Source: Bacillus_AD sp047238185
GTDB lineage: Bacteria > Bacillota > Bacilli > Bacillales > DSM-1321
Direction of reading: 5' to 3'
Length of the DNA stretch: 64,000 nucleotides
NCBI RefSeq assembly: GCF_047238185.1
Contig: NZ_JBDFMI010000001.1
Location: 744,001-808,000 of the forward strand
Part shown: positions 7,161 to 16,358 of the stretch, one piece after another
Layout: the number at the start of each line of letters is the position of its first letter
Position numbering within the stretch: position 1 is the stretch's first letter
Notes under the pieces: generated by a model
The model's input: only the letters and a program-made list of their open reading frames with translations
The model's database searches: none
What the model was told of the DNA's origin: nothing
Translations under genes and position numbers: made by a program

Positions 7161-9794
7161 ATGAAACAATTAACAGGTGCTCAAATACGCCAAATGTATT
7201 TAGACTTCTTTAAAGAAAAGGGGCATAGCATCGAGCCAAGTGCTTCTTTAGTCCCGCATGATGATCCAACTCTACTTTGGATCAATTCAGGTGTCGCTAC
7301 ATTGAAAAAATATTTCGATGGCCGTGTTATCCCGGAAAACCCGCGTATTACAAACGCACAGAAATCCATTCGTACGAATGATATTGAAAATGTCGGGAAA
7401 ACAGCCCGCCACCATACTTTTTTTGAAATGCTTGGGAATTTTTCCATCGGTGACTACTTTAAAGAAGAAGCCATCCTTTGGGCATGGGAATTCCTTACAG
7501 ATGACAAGTGGATTGGTTTCGATAAAGAAAAGCTTGCTGTAACTATCCACCCGGAAGATGATGAGGCGTTTGAAATCTGGAACAAACAAGTAGGCATTCC
7601 GGAAGAACGCATTATCCGTCTGGAAGAAAATTTTTGGGATATCGGTGAGGGACCAAGCGGGCCGAATACAGAAATTTTCTATGATCGCGGACCTGAATAT
7701 GGAGATGACCCTAACGATCCGGAATTATACCCGGGCGGGGAAAATGAACGCCATTTGGAAGTATGGAACTTAGTATTCTCACAATTCAACCACAATCCAG
7801 ATGGAACATATACTCCGCTGCCAAAGAAAAATATTGATACAGGCATGGGGCTAGAGCGTATGGCATCGGTTGTCCAAGACGTGCCAACGAACTTTGATAC
7901 AGATCTTTTCATGCCGATCATCCGTGCAACGGAAGAAATTTCAGGTGTGAAATACCGTGAAAACCCACTTTATGATACGGCATTTAAAGTAATCGCTGAC
8001 CATATCCGAACAGTGACATTTGCTGTTGGCGATGGTGCATTGCCTTCCAATGAAGGACGAGGCTATGTATTGAGACGTTTATTGCGCAGAGCAGTCCGAT
8101 ATGCCAAGCACATCGGCATCGAAAAACCGTTTATGCATGAATTAGTGCCTGTTGTCGGCGAAATTATGAAAGATTTTTACCCGGAAGTGCTTGAGAAAAA
8201 AGATTTCATTGCAAAAGTGGTTAAAAATGAAGAAGACCGTTTCCATGAAACGCTTCATGATGGCCTGCAAATTCTAAGCACTGTCATTGCCAAGGAAAAA
8301 GCGCAAGGAAGCAAGATCATCTCAGGAAAAGATGTATTCCGATTGTATGATACCTATGGATTCCCTGTTGAATTGACAGAAGAATATGCTGAAGAAGAAG
8401 GCATGGGCGTAGACCATGACGGCTTTGAAAAAGAAATGGGAGAACAGCGAGAGCGTGCACGTGCTGCCCGCCAGGATGTCGACTCCATGCAGGTGCAGGG
8501 GGGAGTTCTTGGGGAAATCAAAGATGAAAGCAAATTTGTAGGATATACACAATTGGAAGCGGAAGGAACTGTTCTGGCTATTGTCAAAAACGGTGAAAAG
8601 CAAGCGGAAGCTTCTGAAGGTGAAGAAGTGCAGGTTATCCTAAATGTAACTCCATTTTACGCAGAAAGCGGCGGCCAGATTGCAGATAGCGGTTTTATAG
8701 TGAATGAAGACATGAAAGCAACTGTGCTGGATGTCCAAAAAGCGCCTAATGGACAAAATCTTCACCGGGTGAAAATTGAAAACGGAACATTAAAAGAAGG
8801 AGCTTCTGTCGTGTCAGAAGTCGATGCTTCTAACCGCAGCCATATCACCAAAAACCATACAGCTACACACTTGTTGCACCAAGCTTTGAAGGATGTTCTT
8901 GGAACACATGTAAACCAAGCAGGTTCATTAGTCCAGAAAGACCGTCTGCGCTTCGACTTTTCTCATTTCGGCCAAATTACACCGGAAGAATTGGAAAAAA
9001 TCGAGCACATCGTGAACGAAAAAATTTGGGAAAGCATTCCGGTCGTCATTCAAGATAAAACTATTGAAGAAGCAAAAGCAATGGGTGCAATGGCGCTGTT
9101 TGGAGAAAAATACGGAAAAATTGTACGCGTGGTTTCTGTTGGGGATTACAGCCTAGAATTATGCGGCGGCTGCCATGTAGACAATACAGCGACAATCGGC
9201 TTATTCAAAATTGTTTCAGAAAGCGGCATCGGTGCAGGCACAAGACGTATCGAGGCAGTAACAGGTGCGGCAGCATACAATACGCTGAATGACCAGTTGT
9301 CTCTATTGAAGCAGGCAGCAACCGAATTAAAGACGAATATGAAGGATGTACCTTCAAGAATTGATTCATTGCTTGCTGAGTTGAAAGAACTTAATCGTGA
9401 AAATGAATCATTAAAAACAAAATTGGGCAACATTGAAGCAGGAAATCTAATTACGTCCGTTAAAGAAATCAATGGCGTGAACGTATTGGCTGCGAAGGTC
9501 CAAGCCTCCGATATGAACCATCTTCGTTCAATGGCAGATGAGCTGAAGGAGAAAATGTCATCAGGTGTCATTGTTTTGGCAGCTGTCCAAGGTGAAAAAG
9601 TCAATATTATCGCTGCGGTGACAGGAGATTTAATCCCTAAAGGCTACCATGCCGGAAAATTGATCAAAGAAGTGGCTACACGCTGTGGTGGAGGCGGCGG
9701 AGGCCGTCCAGACATGGCCCAGGCAGGCGGAAAAAATCCATCTGAAGTGGATAATGCGCTTAAATATGTGGAAGAATGGGTAAAATCAATTTAA
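7161..9794 (+). CDS. alaS: Alanyl-tRNA synthetase
   Basis: Class II synthetase that charges tRNA-Ala. The 877-residue protein has the usual domain order. The catalytic core includes HHTFFEMLGNFSIGDYF near residue 84. The editing domain carries zinc ligands HTATH (near 566) and CGGCH (near 667), which removes mischarged serine or glycine. The C-terminal C-Ala domain contains a glycine-rich RCGGGGGGRPDMAQAGG. ATG 7161 follows AAGGAGG by nine bases and gives the length of the B. subtilis enzyme; an upstream in-frame start at 7131 has no such site. Expression is controlled by the T-box leader. Confidence 0.98.
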   Translation: MKQLTGAQIRQMYLDFFKEKGHSIEPSASLVPHDDPTLLWINSGVATLKKYFDGRVIPENPRITNAQKSIRTNDIENVGKTARHHTFFEMLGNFSIGDYFKEEAILWAWEFLTDDKWIGFDKEKLAVTIHPEDDEAFEIWNKQVGIPEERIIRLEENFWDIGEGPSGPNTEIFYDRGPEYGDDPNDPELYPGGENERHLEVWNLVFSQFNHNPDGTYTPLPKKNIDTGMGLERMASVVQDVPTNFDTDLFMPIIRATEEISGVKYRENPLYDTAFKVIADHIRTVTFAVGDGALPSNEGRGYVLRRLLRRAVRYAKHIGIEKPFMHELVPVVGEIMKDFYPEVLEKKDFIAKVVKNEEDRFHETLHDGLQILSTVIAKEKAQGSKIISGKDVFRLYDTYGFPVELTEEYAEEEGMGVDHDGFEKEMGEQRERARAARQDVDSMQVQGGVLGEIKDESKFVGYTQLEAEGTVLAIVKNGEKQAEASEGEEVQVILNVTPFYAESGGQIADSGFIVNEDMKATVLDVQKAPNGQNLHRVKIENGTLKEGASVVSEVDASNRSHITKNHTATHLLHQALKDVLGTHVNQAGSLVQKDRLRFDFSHFGQITPEELEKIEHIVNEKIWESIPVVIQDKTIEEAKAMGAMALFGEKYGKIVRVVSVGDYSLELCGGCHVDNTATIGLFKIVSESGIGAGTRRIEAVTGAAAYNTLNDQLSLLKQAATELKTNMKDVPSRIDSLLAELKELNRENESLKTKLGNIEAGNLITSVKEINGVNVLAAKVQASDMNHLRSMADELKEKMSSGVIVLAAVQGEKVNIIAAVTGDLIPKGYHAGKLIKEVATRCGGGGGGRPDMAQAGGKNPSEVDNALKYVEEWVKSI

Positions 9795-9871
9795 ATGCTG
9801 AACGTATTGTTGTACAATAAGCTTAATAATCTTAGGGGTTTCCCCAAGAACGCGAGAAGCGAGGTGTCCAA

Positions 9872-10141
9872 ATGAGTTCCTTTGACAAAACGATGCAATT
9901 TCATTTTCAAGAAGAGCCATTTGAAAGGGATGTGCAAGAGGTACTGATGAAAGTGTATAGCGCATTGCAGGAGAAAGGGTATAACCCGATCAATCAGATT
10001 GTCGGTTACCTTCTTTCAGGAGATCCTGCCTATATACCGAGACATCAGGACGCACGCAACATGATCCGCAAGCTCGAGCGAGATGAGATTATTGAAGAAC
10101 TTGTTAAGTTTTACTTAAAACATAATCGCGAGGGGCAGTAA
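9872..10141 (+). CDS. yrzL: IreB family regulatory phosphoprotein (YrzL, UPF0297)
   Basis: An 89-residue protein of the UPF0297/IreB family, with conserved FDKTMQFHF at the N-terminus and GYNPINQIVGYLLSGDPAYI in the middle. In Enterococcus, IreB is phosphorylated by the kinase IreK and affects cephalosporin tolerance; a link to the PASTA kinase in this organism is inference. It forms a three-gene run with ruvX (ATG directly after its TAA) and yrzB, the standard Firmicute arrangement. GCGAGGTG precedes the ATG. Confidence 0.92.
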   Translation: MSSFDKTMQFHFQEEPFERDVQEVLMKVYSALQEKGYNPINQIVGYLLSGDPAYIPRHQDARNMIRKLERDEIIEELVKFYLKHNREGQ

Positions 10142-10558
10142 ATGCGTATTATCGGTTTAGATGTAGGCTCCAAGACAATTGGAGTGGCAGTAAGCGATGC
10201 AATGGGCTGGACGGCCCAGGGCATCGAAACAATTAAAATCAATGAGCAAATTCAGGATTTTGGCTATAAGAGACTGAAAGAACTCATCAAAGAGCATGAA
10301 GTCACAAAAGCCGTAGTAGGACTTCCGAAGAATATGAATGGCACCATTGGCCCCCGCGGAGAAATCTGCCAGGAGTTTGCCAGAAATTTTGAGAAAAAAT
10401 TTAAAATGCCTGTCGTTCTTTGGGACGAGCGCCTGACTACAATGGCTGCCGAGCGTGTGTTGCTTGAAGCGGATGTCAGCAGAGGGAAACGCAAGAAAGT
10501 CATTGATAAAATGGCGGCTGTCATGATTCTGCAAGGCTATTTGGATAGCCAAAACTAA
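10142..10558 (+). CDS. ruvX: Holliday junction resolvase-like RNase RuvX/YqgF
   Basis: A 138-residue RNase H-fold protein. It opens MRIIGLDVGSKTIGVAVSD, carrying the first catalytic aspartate, has VGLPKNMNGTIGPRG in the middle and ends with WDERLTTMAAERVLLE and the DKMAAVMILQGYLD helix. The family acts in 5' maturation of 16S pre-rRNA and has been proposed as a junction resolvase. It starts immediately after the yrzL stop, so translation is probably coupled. Confidence 0.92.
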   Translation: MRIIGLDVGSKTIGVAVSDAMGWTAQGIETIKINEQIQDFGYKRLKELIKEHEVTKAVVGLPKNMNGTIGPRGEICQEFARNFEKKFKMPVVLWDERLTTMAAERVLLEADVSRGKRKKVIDKMAAVMILQGYLDSQN

Positions 10559-10576
10559 CTAATAGAGGTGTTAAGG

Positions 10577-10864
10577 ATGAACGAAGAACAAATTACAATC
10601 GTTGATGAGCAAGGAAATGAGCAGTTATGCCAAATCTTATTTTCTTTCCCATCTGAAGAATTCAATAAAAGCTATGTACTGTATTATCCAATTGGAGAAG
10701 AAGATGAAAACGGTGAAATTCTAGTCCATGCTTCAGCATTCATTCCAAGCGATGAAGAAAACGAAGGCGAATTAATGCCAATCGAAACAGAAGAAGAGTG
10801 GGATTTAGTCGAAGAAATGTATAATACATTCGTTGAAGAAAAGAACGCAGAAGAAGAGGAATAA
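10577..10864 (+). CDS. yrzB: DUF1292 protein YrzB
   Basis: A 95-residue, very acidic protein of the DUF1292 family, with NEEQITIVDEQGNEQLCQILFSF followed by a beta-rich core and a Glu-rich tail. It is always found with yrzL and ruvX but has no known activity. ATG 10577 lies six bases after AGAGGTG; an in-frame GTG at 10568 overlaps that site. A strong terminator follows. Confidence 0.88.
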   Translation: MNEEQITIVDEQGNEQLCQILFSFPSEEFNKSYVLYYPIGEEDENGEILVHASAFIPSDEENEGELMPIETEEEWDLVEEMYNTFVEEKNAEEEE

Positions 10865-10870
10865 AAAGAA

Positions 10871-10905
10871 AAGCCTTGCCGCAATAATCGGCAAGGCTTT
10901 TTTTG
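10871..10905 (+). terminator. Terminator of yrzL-ruvX-yrzB
   Basis: An AAGCCTTGCCG / CGGCAAGGCTT stem, eleven base pairs with a seven-base loop, is followed by a T run. Confidence 0.93.
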
Positions 10906-11283
10906 ATTATAAGGATGCCATTTTCAATCGTGTAGCTGGAAGCGGTGGCATCAAGCTGCATACGCCATCCTCCTCTTGTTGCCGCCTTAGCTATGCCTCT
11001 GTCAATGGCAAAGAGCCACGTCTTAAGCTTGTCGGGAGTAAGCGGATGCTATCCGATTTTGTTCGACGGTTTTTCAATTGGACTGCGTGATGGATGGATA
11101 TCGGTTGATGTTTCTCCTCCTCTAAATAGAGGGGGCGATTGAAAAAATTGTTGAATGCTGTGTAATTTTGTATGTTTTTTAGTATAATGTTCGTTGAAGC
11201 GTTTGAAGCAAACATGCTTCTGATCAAGAGGGACAATTAGATGGCATAATGCATTTCGTCCTTAGTTTTGTAGGGGGAACATA
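10906..11283 (+). other. Gene-free interval before mltG
   Basis: About 380 bases without a convincing gene. The reading frames in it lack ribosome binding sites and family signatures. GCCAC at 11015 and GCTTGTCGG at 11027-11035 resemble a segment before pgpH (see findings) and may be a degenerate intergenic repeat. TATAAT at about 11184 may be the mltG -10, but no good -35 precedes it. The mltG ribosome binding site is GTAGGGGGAA just before 11284. Confidence 0.5.
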
Positions 11284-12435
11284 ATGAGCGATAAGAAGTC
11301 GAAGAAAGACATAATGATTCAGAATTTAGCCGAACGGCAAGGCGAGGCAAAGACAGTCCGTAAAATTGTGCTTATTTCTGTCCTTTCTCTGCTGGCGGTC
11401 ATTGTGATCATTGCCGTTAGCTTATTCTTTTATGTGAATTCTGCCTTGAAGCCGGCTGATCCAGATAACGATAAATTCACAACAGTCGAAATACCGATCG
11501 GTTCGTCCACCTCAAGCATCTCGCATATTTTGAAAGAGCATGACATTATTAAAAATGCACGAGTATTCAAGTACTATATTAAATTCCGGAATGAGGGCGA
11601 TTTCCAGGCCGGCAATTACCAGCTGTCGCCATCCATGACCTTGGATGACATTATCAAAACGATCCAATCGGGCAAACTGGCCAAGCAGGCAAGCATTAAA
11701 TTGGTGATTCCGGAAGGAAAGCAATTGAAAGAAATTGCAAAGATCATAGCAGATAAAACGGGTGGAGATGACAAAGCCATCTTTGCCAAATTGAACAGCC
11801 CTGAGTTCATAAAAAGTATGCAGGATAAATTCCCGGATTTATTAACAAAGGATATTTATGGGAAAGATATTAAATACCCGCTTGAAGGGTACCTCTTCCC
11901 AGCTACGTATGAATATGATGAAACACCTCCACTGGATACGGTTGTGAGTGATATGCTCCGTAAAACAAGCAATGTCCTGTCCAAATACCAGGAGGAAATG
12001 ACGGCGAAGAAGTTTACAATCCATAAGCTGCTGACAATGGCCTCTTTAGTGGAAGAAGAAGCTACCCAGCAAACAGACCGTGGCAAAATAGCCCAAGTCT
12101 TCTATAACAGAATCAAAGTCGGCATGCCTCTTCAAACAGACCCAACCGTTCTGTATGCACTGGGCGAGCATAAAAGCAGAGTTCTATACAAACATTTGAA
12201 AGTGGAAGATCCATATAACACGTATGTCAACAAAGGGTTGACGCCCGGCCCGATTGCCAATGCGGGGGAAATCTCCATCCAGGCCGTGCTGAACCCTGTG
12301 AAAACAGATGCGTTATATTTCCTTGCTACACCAGAAGGCCAAGTGATCTATACAAAGACTTTGGAAGAGCATAATAAAGCAAAAGCCGAGCATATCACGG
12401 CAAAAAAAGACAAAGATAAAGAAAATAAAGACTAA
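11284..12435 (+). CDS. mltG: Endolytic murein transglycosylase MltG (YrrL)
   Basis: Membrane-anchored lytic transglycosylase that cuts nascent peptidoglycan strands and is thought to set glycan length. The 383-residue protein has a short cytoplasmic N-terminus, one membrane helix near residues 30-50, a LysM-like segment (FTTVEIPIGSSTSSISHILKE), and the YceG catalytic domain. The family catalytic glutamate lies in ASLVEEEATQ near residue 256, and LQTDPTVLYALG and YNTYVNKGLTPGPIANAG follow. The tail is Lys/Asp-rich. It fits the B. subtilis position between yrzB and yrrM. Confidence 0.94.
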   Translation: MSDKKSKKDIMIQNLAERQGEAKTVRKIVLISVLSLLAVIVIIAVSLFFYVNSALKPADPDNDKFTTVEIPIGSSTSSISHILKEHDIIKNARVFKYYIKFRNEGDFQAGNYQLSPSMTLDDIIKTIQSGKLAKQASIKLVIPEGKQLKEIAKIIADKTGGDDKAIFAKLNSPEFIKSMQDKFPDLLTKDIYGKDIKYPLEGYLFPATYEYDETPPLDTVVSDMLRKTSNVLSKYQEEMTAKKFTIHKLLTMASLVEEEATQQTDRGKIAQVFYNRIKVGMPLQTDPTVLYALGEHKSRVLYKHLKVEDPYNTYVNKGLTPGPIANAGEISIQAVLNPVKTDALYFLATPEGQVIYTKTLEEHNKAKAEHITAKKDKDKENKD

Positions 12436-12508
12436 TTTCCTTATATGATATCTTTGTGATACAATGTAGAAAGTTTGTCCAAAGAAAAAAACGTATGTAA
12501 ACTCGTTT

Positions 12509-12534
12509 TCTCGGCTTTTGCCGAGTTTTTTTGA
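12509..12534 (+). terminator. Terminator after mltG
   Basis: A CTCGGC-TTTT-GCCGAG hairpin is followed by seven T. Confidence 0.85.
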
Positions 12535-12612
12535 GGAAATAACCATTAGAAATGTGCAGAAACACCTTGCATATTGACCATAGAGTAGTTTATAAGGCAG
12601 GAGTGGTAATCG

Positions 12613-13263
12613 ATGAATGACGCAATAAATGAATATCTTGAGAAATTAATACCGCCGAGAAATGAATTATTGAGCAAAATGGAAGACTATGCTCAAGAGA
12701 ATCATGTCCCGATTATGGAGCTGGTGGGCATCGAGGCAATGTTGCAGTTATTGAGGCTTCATCAACCCTCTTCCATTTTGGAGATAGGCTGTGCCATCGG
12801 CTATTCGTCATTGCGTATGGCGTTTGCCTTGCCTGAAGCAAACATAGTCACTTTGGAACGACATCCGGAACGAATCAAGGCAGCTAGAACCTTTTTGGCA
12901 GAATCAGGCCAGGAGGACCGTATTACGTTGCTTGAAGGTGATGCATTGGAACTGTCCGGCCAGGTACAGCAATTCGGCCCATTCGATGCTATTTTCATCG
13001 ACGCGGCAAAAGGGCAATATAGCCGTTTCTTTGAATTATATGAACCATACCTTGCACCCGAAGGGATTATAATATCCGATAATGTCTTATTCAAAGAACA
13101 AGTAATCGTACCGGAAGAAGAAATTGAGACACGAAGAAAAAGGTCGCTTGTCCGTAAGATCAAGCATTTTAACAGATGGCTCATGGAGCATGAAGAATAT
13201 GATTCAGTCATCCTGCCGATAGGGGACGGAATGGCTGTGTCCAAAAAGAAGAAAAATCGATGA
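12613..13263 (+). CDS. trmR: tRNA 5-hydroxyuridine methyltransferase TrmR (YrrM)
   Basis: SAM-dependent O-methyltransferase. In B. subtilis TrmR methylates 5-hydroxyuridine at wobble position 34 to 5-methoxyuridine. The 216-residue protein shows motif I LEIGCAIGYSSLRMA (near residue 56), VTLERHPERI and the metal/SAM segment FDAIFIDAAKGQY near residue 125. These are typical of the COMT-like family. It stands directly before the two U32 proteins that make the hydroxyuridine substrate, so the three genes form one modification pathway. GCAGGAGTGG precedes the ATG. Confidence 0.93.
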   Translation: MNDAINEYLEKLIPPRNELLSKMEDYAQENHVPIMELVGIEAMLQLLRLHQPSSILEIGCAIGYSSLRMAFALPEANIVTLERHPERIKAARTFLAESGQEDRITLLEGDALELSGQVQQFGPFDAIFIDAAKGQYSRFFELYEPYLAPEGIIISDNVLFKEQVIVPEEEIETRRKRSLVRKIKHFNRWLMEHEEYDSVILPIGDGMAVSKKKKNR

Positions 13264-13273
13264 GGTGTTAAAT

Positions 13274-14203
13274 ATGAAAAAACCTGAACTCTTGGTTACA
13301 CCGATAAGTGTGGATAGTATCCTTCCTTTAATAGAAGCGGGAGCAGATGCATTTGTTGTCGGTGAACAAAAATTCGGCTTGCGCCTGGCGGGTGAGTTTA
13401 CCAGGGAGGATGTGCGTGAAGCCATCAAGCTGGCTCATAGCAAGGGTAAAAAGGTATATGTCGCAATGAATGCTATTTTCCACAATGATTTAGTGGAAGA
13501 ATTGTCCGACTATATGCTCTTTGCGAAGGAAGCCGGCGCAGATGCTGTCATTTTCGGAGATCCGGCTGTTTTGATGGCAGCCAAAGAAGTGGCTCCTGAA
13601 ATGAAATTGCATTGGAACACGGAAACGACCGCAACGAATTGGTTCACATGCAACTACTGGGGCAGTAAAGGGGCAAAAAGAGCTGTCCTCGCGCGGGAAA
13701 TCAATATGGATGCCATTGTTGAAATGGCTGAACACAGTGAAGTGGAACTAGAAGTACAGGTGCATGGCATGACATGTATGTTCCAATCACGCCGTTCCTT
13801 AGTAGGCAACTACTTTGAATACCAGGGCAAGCAACTGCCATTGGAAGAAATCCGTGCCAATAAAACGATGTTTCTACATGATGATGAACGCAACAATAAA
13901 TATCCTATTTTCCAGGATGCCAATGGGACCCATATTATGAGCCCGAACGATATATGCATTATTGATGAATTGCAGGAGATGATTGAAGCCGGCATTTCCT
14001 CCTTTAAGATTGATGGAATCCTGAAGGACCAAGAGTACATGGTGAATGTAACTAAGCTATACAGACTGGCTATAGACAGCTGCGTGGAAGACCCTGACCG
14101 CTATGATGAGATGAAAGACGGCCTGCTGTCCGAGATTGAAAACATCCAGCCGGCAAACAGAGGTATAGACACAGGCTTCTTCTTTAAAGAAACCGTATAT
14201 TAA
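13274..14203 (+). CDS. trhP1: U32 family tRNA hydroxylation protein TrhP1 (YrrN)
   Basis: Annotated by family as peptidase U32, but in B. subtilis YrrN and YrrO are needed for prephenate-dependent 5-hydroxylation of U34 in tRNA. The 309-residue protein has the family start LLVTPISVDSILPLIEAGADAFVVG and the signature VEVQVHGMTCMFQSRR region. Unlike its partner it lacks the dense cysteine cluster, suggesting a non-identical subunit role (inference). ATG 13274 follows GAGGTG. It is ten bases behind trmR and 26 before trhP2. Confidence 0.93.
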   Translation: MKKPELLVTPISVDSILPLIEAGADAFVVGEQKFGLRLAGEFTREDVREAIKLAHSKGKKVYVAMNAIFHNDLVEELSDYMLFAKEAGADAVIFGDPAVLMAAKEVAPEMKLHWNTETTATNWFTCNYWGSKGAKRAVLAREINMDAIVEMAEHSEVELEVQVHGMTCMFQSRRSLVGNYFEYQGKQLPLEEIRANKTMFLHDDERNNKYPIFQDANGTHIMSPNDICIIDELQEMIEAGISSFKIDGILKDQEYMVNVTKLYRLAIDSCVEDPDRYDEMKDGLLSEIENIQPANRGIDTGFFFKETVY

Positions 14204-14229
14204 TGAATACATGAAATGGAGGTATAGCC

Positions 14230-15498
14230 TTGAAAGCTATTACTGAACAAATTTCAAAAATAATTGATGGAAAACGAGTGATTGTTAAGAAACCGGAACT
14301 ATTGGCTCCGGCAGGCAATCTGGAAAAACTAAAAATTGCTGTCCGCTATGGAGCAGATGCTGTTTATATTGGCGGGCAAGAATATGGCTTACGTTCAAAC
14401 GCAGGCAATTTCACCTTCGAAGAAATGAAGGAAGGTGTCGAATTCGCTAAGAAGTACGGAGCTAAAATCTATGTGACGACCAATATTTATGCTCATAATG
14501 AGAATATAGATGGGCTTGAAGACTATTTAAAAGGGCTGCAGGAAGCAGGCGTATCCGGTATTATCGTTGCCGATCCGCTGATTATTGAAACGTGCCGCCG
14601 TGTGGCTCCTGAAGTGGAAGTGCACTTAAGTACCCAGCAGTCGCTGTCAAATTGGAAAGCAGTCCAATTCTGGAAAGAAGCCGGGATGCACCGCGTTGTG
14701 CTTGCACGTGAAGCAAGCGCGGAGGATATCCGTGAAATGAAAGCAAAGGTAGATGTCGAAATAGAAACATTTATCCACGGAGCTATGTGCATCGCCTATT
14801 CAGGAAGATGCACACTGTCCAATCACATGACAGCTAGAGATTCAAACAGAGGCGGATGCTGCCAATCGTGCCGCTGGGATTATGATCTTTACCAGTTGAC
14901 CGATCAAGGAGAAGAACCTCTTTTTAAAGAGGGAGATGAGCATTTTGCCATGAGCCCCAAGGATTTGAAGCTGATTGAATCCCTTCCGAGAATGATAGAA
15001 CTAGGGATCGACAGTTTGAAAATTGAAGGGCGCATGAAATCGATCCATTATGTCGCCACTGTTGTAGGATTATACCGTAAAGTGATCGATGCCTATTGTG
15101 CAGATCCAGAAAACTTCAGCATTAAGAAAGAATGGCTGGAGGAATTGGATAAATGCGCGAACCGCGACACTGCTCCGGCATTCTTTGAGGGAATTCCTGG
15201 GTATAAGGAGCAAATGTTTGGGAATCATAGCAAAAAGACAACATTTGAATTCGCAGGGCTTGTTCTGGATTATGACGCAGAAACGGAAATGGTGACTTTA
15301 CAGCAGCGAAATTACTTCAAACCTGGGGATGAAGTGGAATTCTTCGGCCCTGATATAGATAATTTTACGTATGTGATCGATAAGATCTGGGATGAAAAGG
15401 GCAATGAATTGGATGCAGCCCGCCATCCGCTGCAAATCGTAAAATTCAAGATGACGAAACCAGTACAACCGTTTAACATGATGCGAAAGGAGAACTAG
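14230..15498 (+). CDS. trhP2: U32 family tRNA hydroxylation protein TrhP2 (YrrO)
   Basis: Partner of TrhP1 in tRNA U34 hydroxylation. The 422-residue protein opens KPELLAPAGNLEKLKIAVRYGADAVYIGG (U32 domain). It carries the U32 signature ETFIHGAMCIAYSGRC near residue 180 followed by a cysteine cluster (GGCCQSCRW near 214) likely to bind an Fe-S cluster, and ends in a beta-rich domain. TTG start at 14230 with TGGAGG six bases upstream; no ATG gives the conserved length. The symbol follows the B. subtilis work on trhP. Confidence 0.93.
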   Translation: MKAITEQISKIIDGKRVIVKKPELLAPAGNLEKLKIAVRYGADAVYIGGQEYGLRSNAGNFTFEEMKEGVEFAKKYGAKIYVTTNIYAHNENIDGLEDYLKGLQEAGVSGIIVADPLIIETCRRVAPEVEVHLSTQQSLSNWKAVQFWKEAGMHRVVLAREASAEDIREMKAKVDVEIETFIHGAMCIAYSGRCTLSNHMTARDSNRGGCCQSCRWDYDLYQLTDQGEEPLFKEGDEHFAMSPKDLKLIESLPRMIELGIDSLKIEGRMKSIHYVATVVGLYRKVIDAYCADPENFSIKKEWLEELDKCANRDTAPAFFEGIPGYKEQMFGNHSKKTTFEFAGLVLDYDAETEMVTLQQRNYFKPGDEVEFFGPDIDNFTYVIDKIWDEKGNELDAARHPLQIVKFKMTKPVQPFNMMRKEN

Positions 15499-15502
15499 CA
15501 CT

Positions 15503-16138
15503 ATGAAACAAAAGCCGATTGTCATAGGAGTTGCAGGAGGTTCCGGTTCAGGAAAGACAAGCGTAACGAGAGCCATTATTGAAAGCTTTAAGGGGCGCTC
15601 CATCTTAATGCTGGAACAGGATTATTATTATAAGGATCAAAGTCATTTACCTTTTGAGGAAAGACTGAAAACGAACTATGATCATCCTTTGGCTTTTGAC
15701 AATGATTTATTGATTGAACACATCGAGAAGCTATTGAATTATGAGTATATTGATAAGCCTGTATATGATTATGCGCTCCATACCCGTTCCCAGGAGGTTA
15801 TTTCGGTTGAGCCGAAAGATGTCATTATCCTTGAAGGGATTCTTATATTGGAGGATGAAAGGCTTCGCAATCTGATGGACATGAAATTATTTGTCGATAC
15901 AGACGCAGATATCCGTATCCTCCGCCGTCTTGTCCGAGACATTCAGGAAAGAGGCCGTACGATTGAATCAGTTGTGGACCAATATGTATCTGTTGTGCGT
16001 CCGATGCATAACCAATTTATTGAGCCGACAAAGCGATACGCAGATATAATCATACCTGAAGGCGGCCAAAACCATGTTGCAATTGATTTAATGGTGACAA
16101 AAATCAAAACAATCCTTGAACAAAAGACAATTTTGTAA
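15503..16138 (+). CDS. udk: Uridine kinase
   Basis: Phosphorylates uridine and cytidine to UMP and CMP in pyrimidine salvage. The 211-residue protein has the P-loop GVAGGSGSGKTSV at residues 8-20, the nucleoside-binding EQDYYYKDQS near 39 and the lid RRLVRDIQERGRT near 140. It begins four bases after trhP2, its ribosome binding site AAAGGAG lying at the end of that gene, so it is the last gene of the trmR-trhP operon. Confidence 0.97.
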   Translation: MKQKPIVIGVAGGSGSGKTSVTRAIIESFKGRSILMLEQDYYYKDQSHLPFEERLKTNYDHPLAFDNDLLIEHIEKLLNYEYIDKPVYDYALHTRSQEVISVEPKDVIILEGILILEDERLRNLMDMKLFVDTDADIRILRRLVRDIQERGRTIESVVDQYVSVVRPMHNQFIEPTKRYADIIIPEGGQNHVAIDLMVTKIKTILEQKTIL

Positions 16139-16219
16139 TAACATGACTTGTATAATGTATAATAGAATATAGGTTGAAATTGGAAATATGTTTCATCCTA
16201 TCAATTGAATAAGAAAAAA

Positions 16220-16247
16220 TGCGCGCCCTTTTTACAAAGGACGCGCA
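16220..16247 (+). terminator. Hairpin after udk, probable weak terminator
   Basis: TGCGCGCCC pairs with GGACGCGCA with one mismatch around an 10-base loop. Only ATTATGTATTTT follows, so termination may be incomplete and may let some transcription run into greA. Confidence 0.5.
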
Positions 16248-16358
16248 ATTATGTATTTTACATAATATTAAGAAAAGCGAGAGCTCCCATACAGGTGCTT
16301 GCAGCAAAGAACAGACAGGCTATAAGCCCGTTGGATTAAGAAGAAGGAGTGAAGGGTC

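Noticed and set aside
10833..11142. Overlapping open frames between yrzB and mltG
   Set aside because: They run across the yrzB terminator or lack start signals, and the encoded proteins look random.
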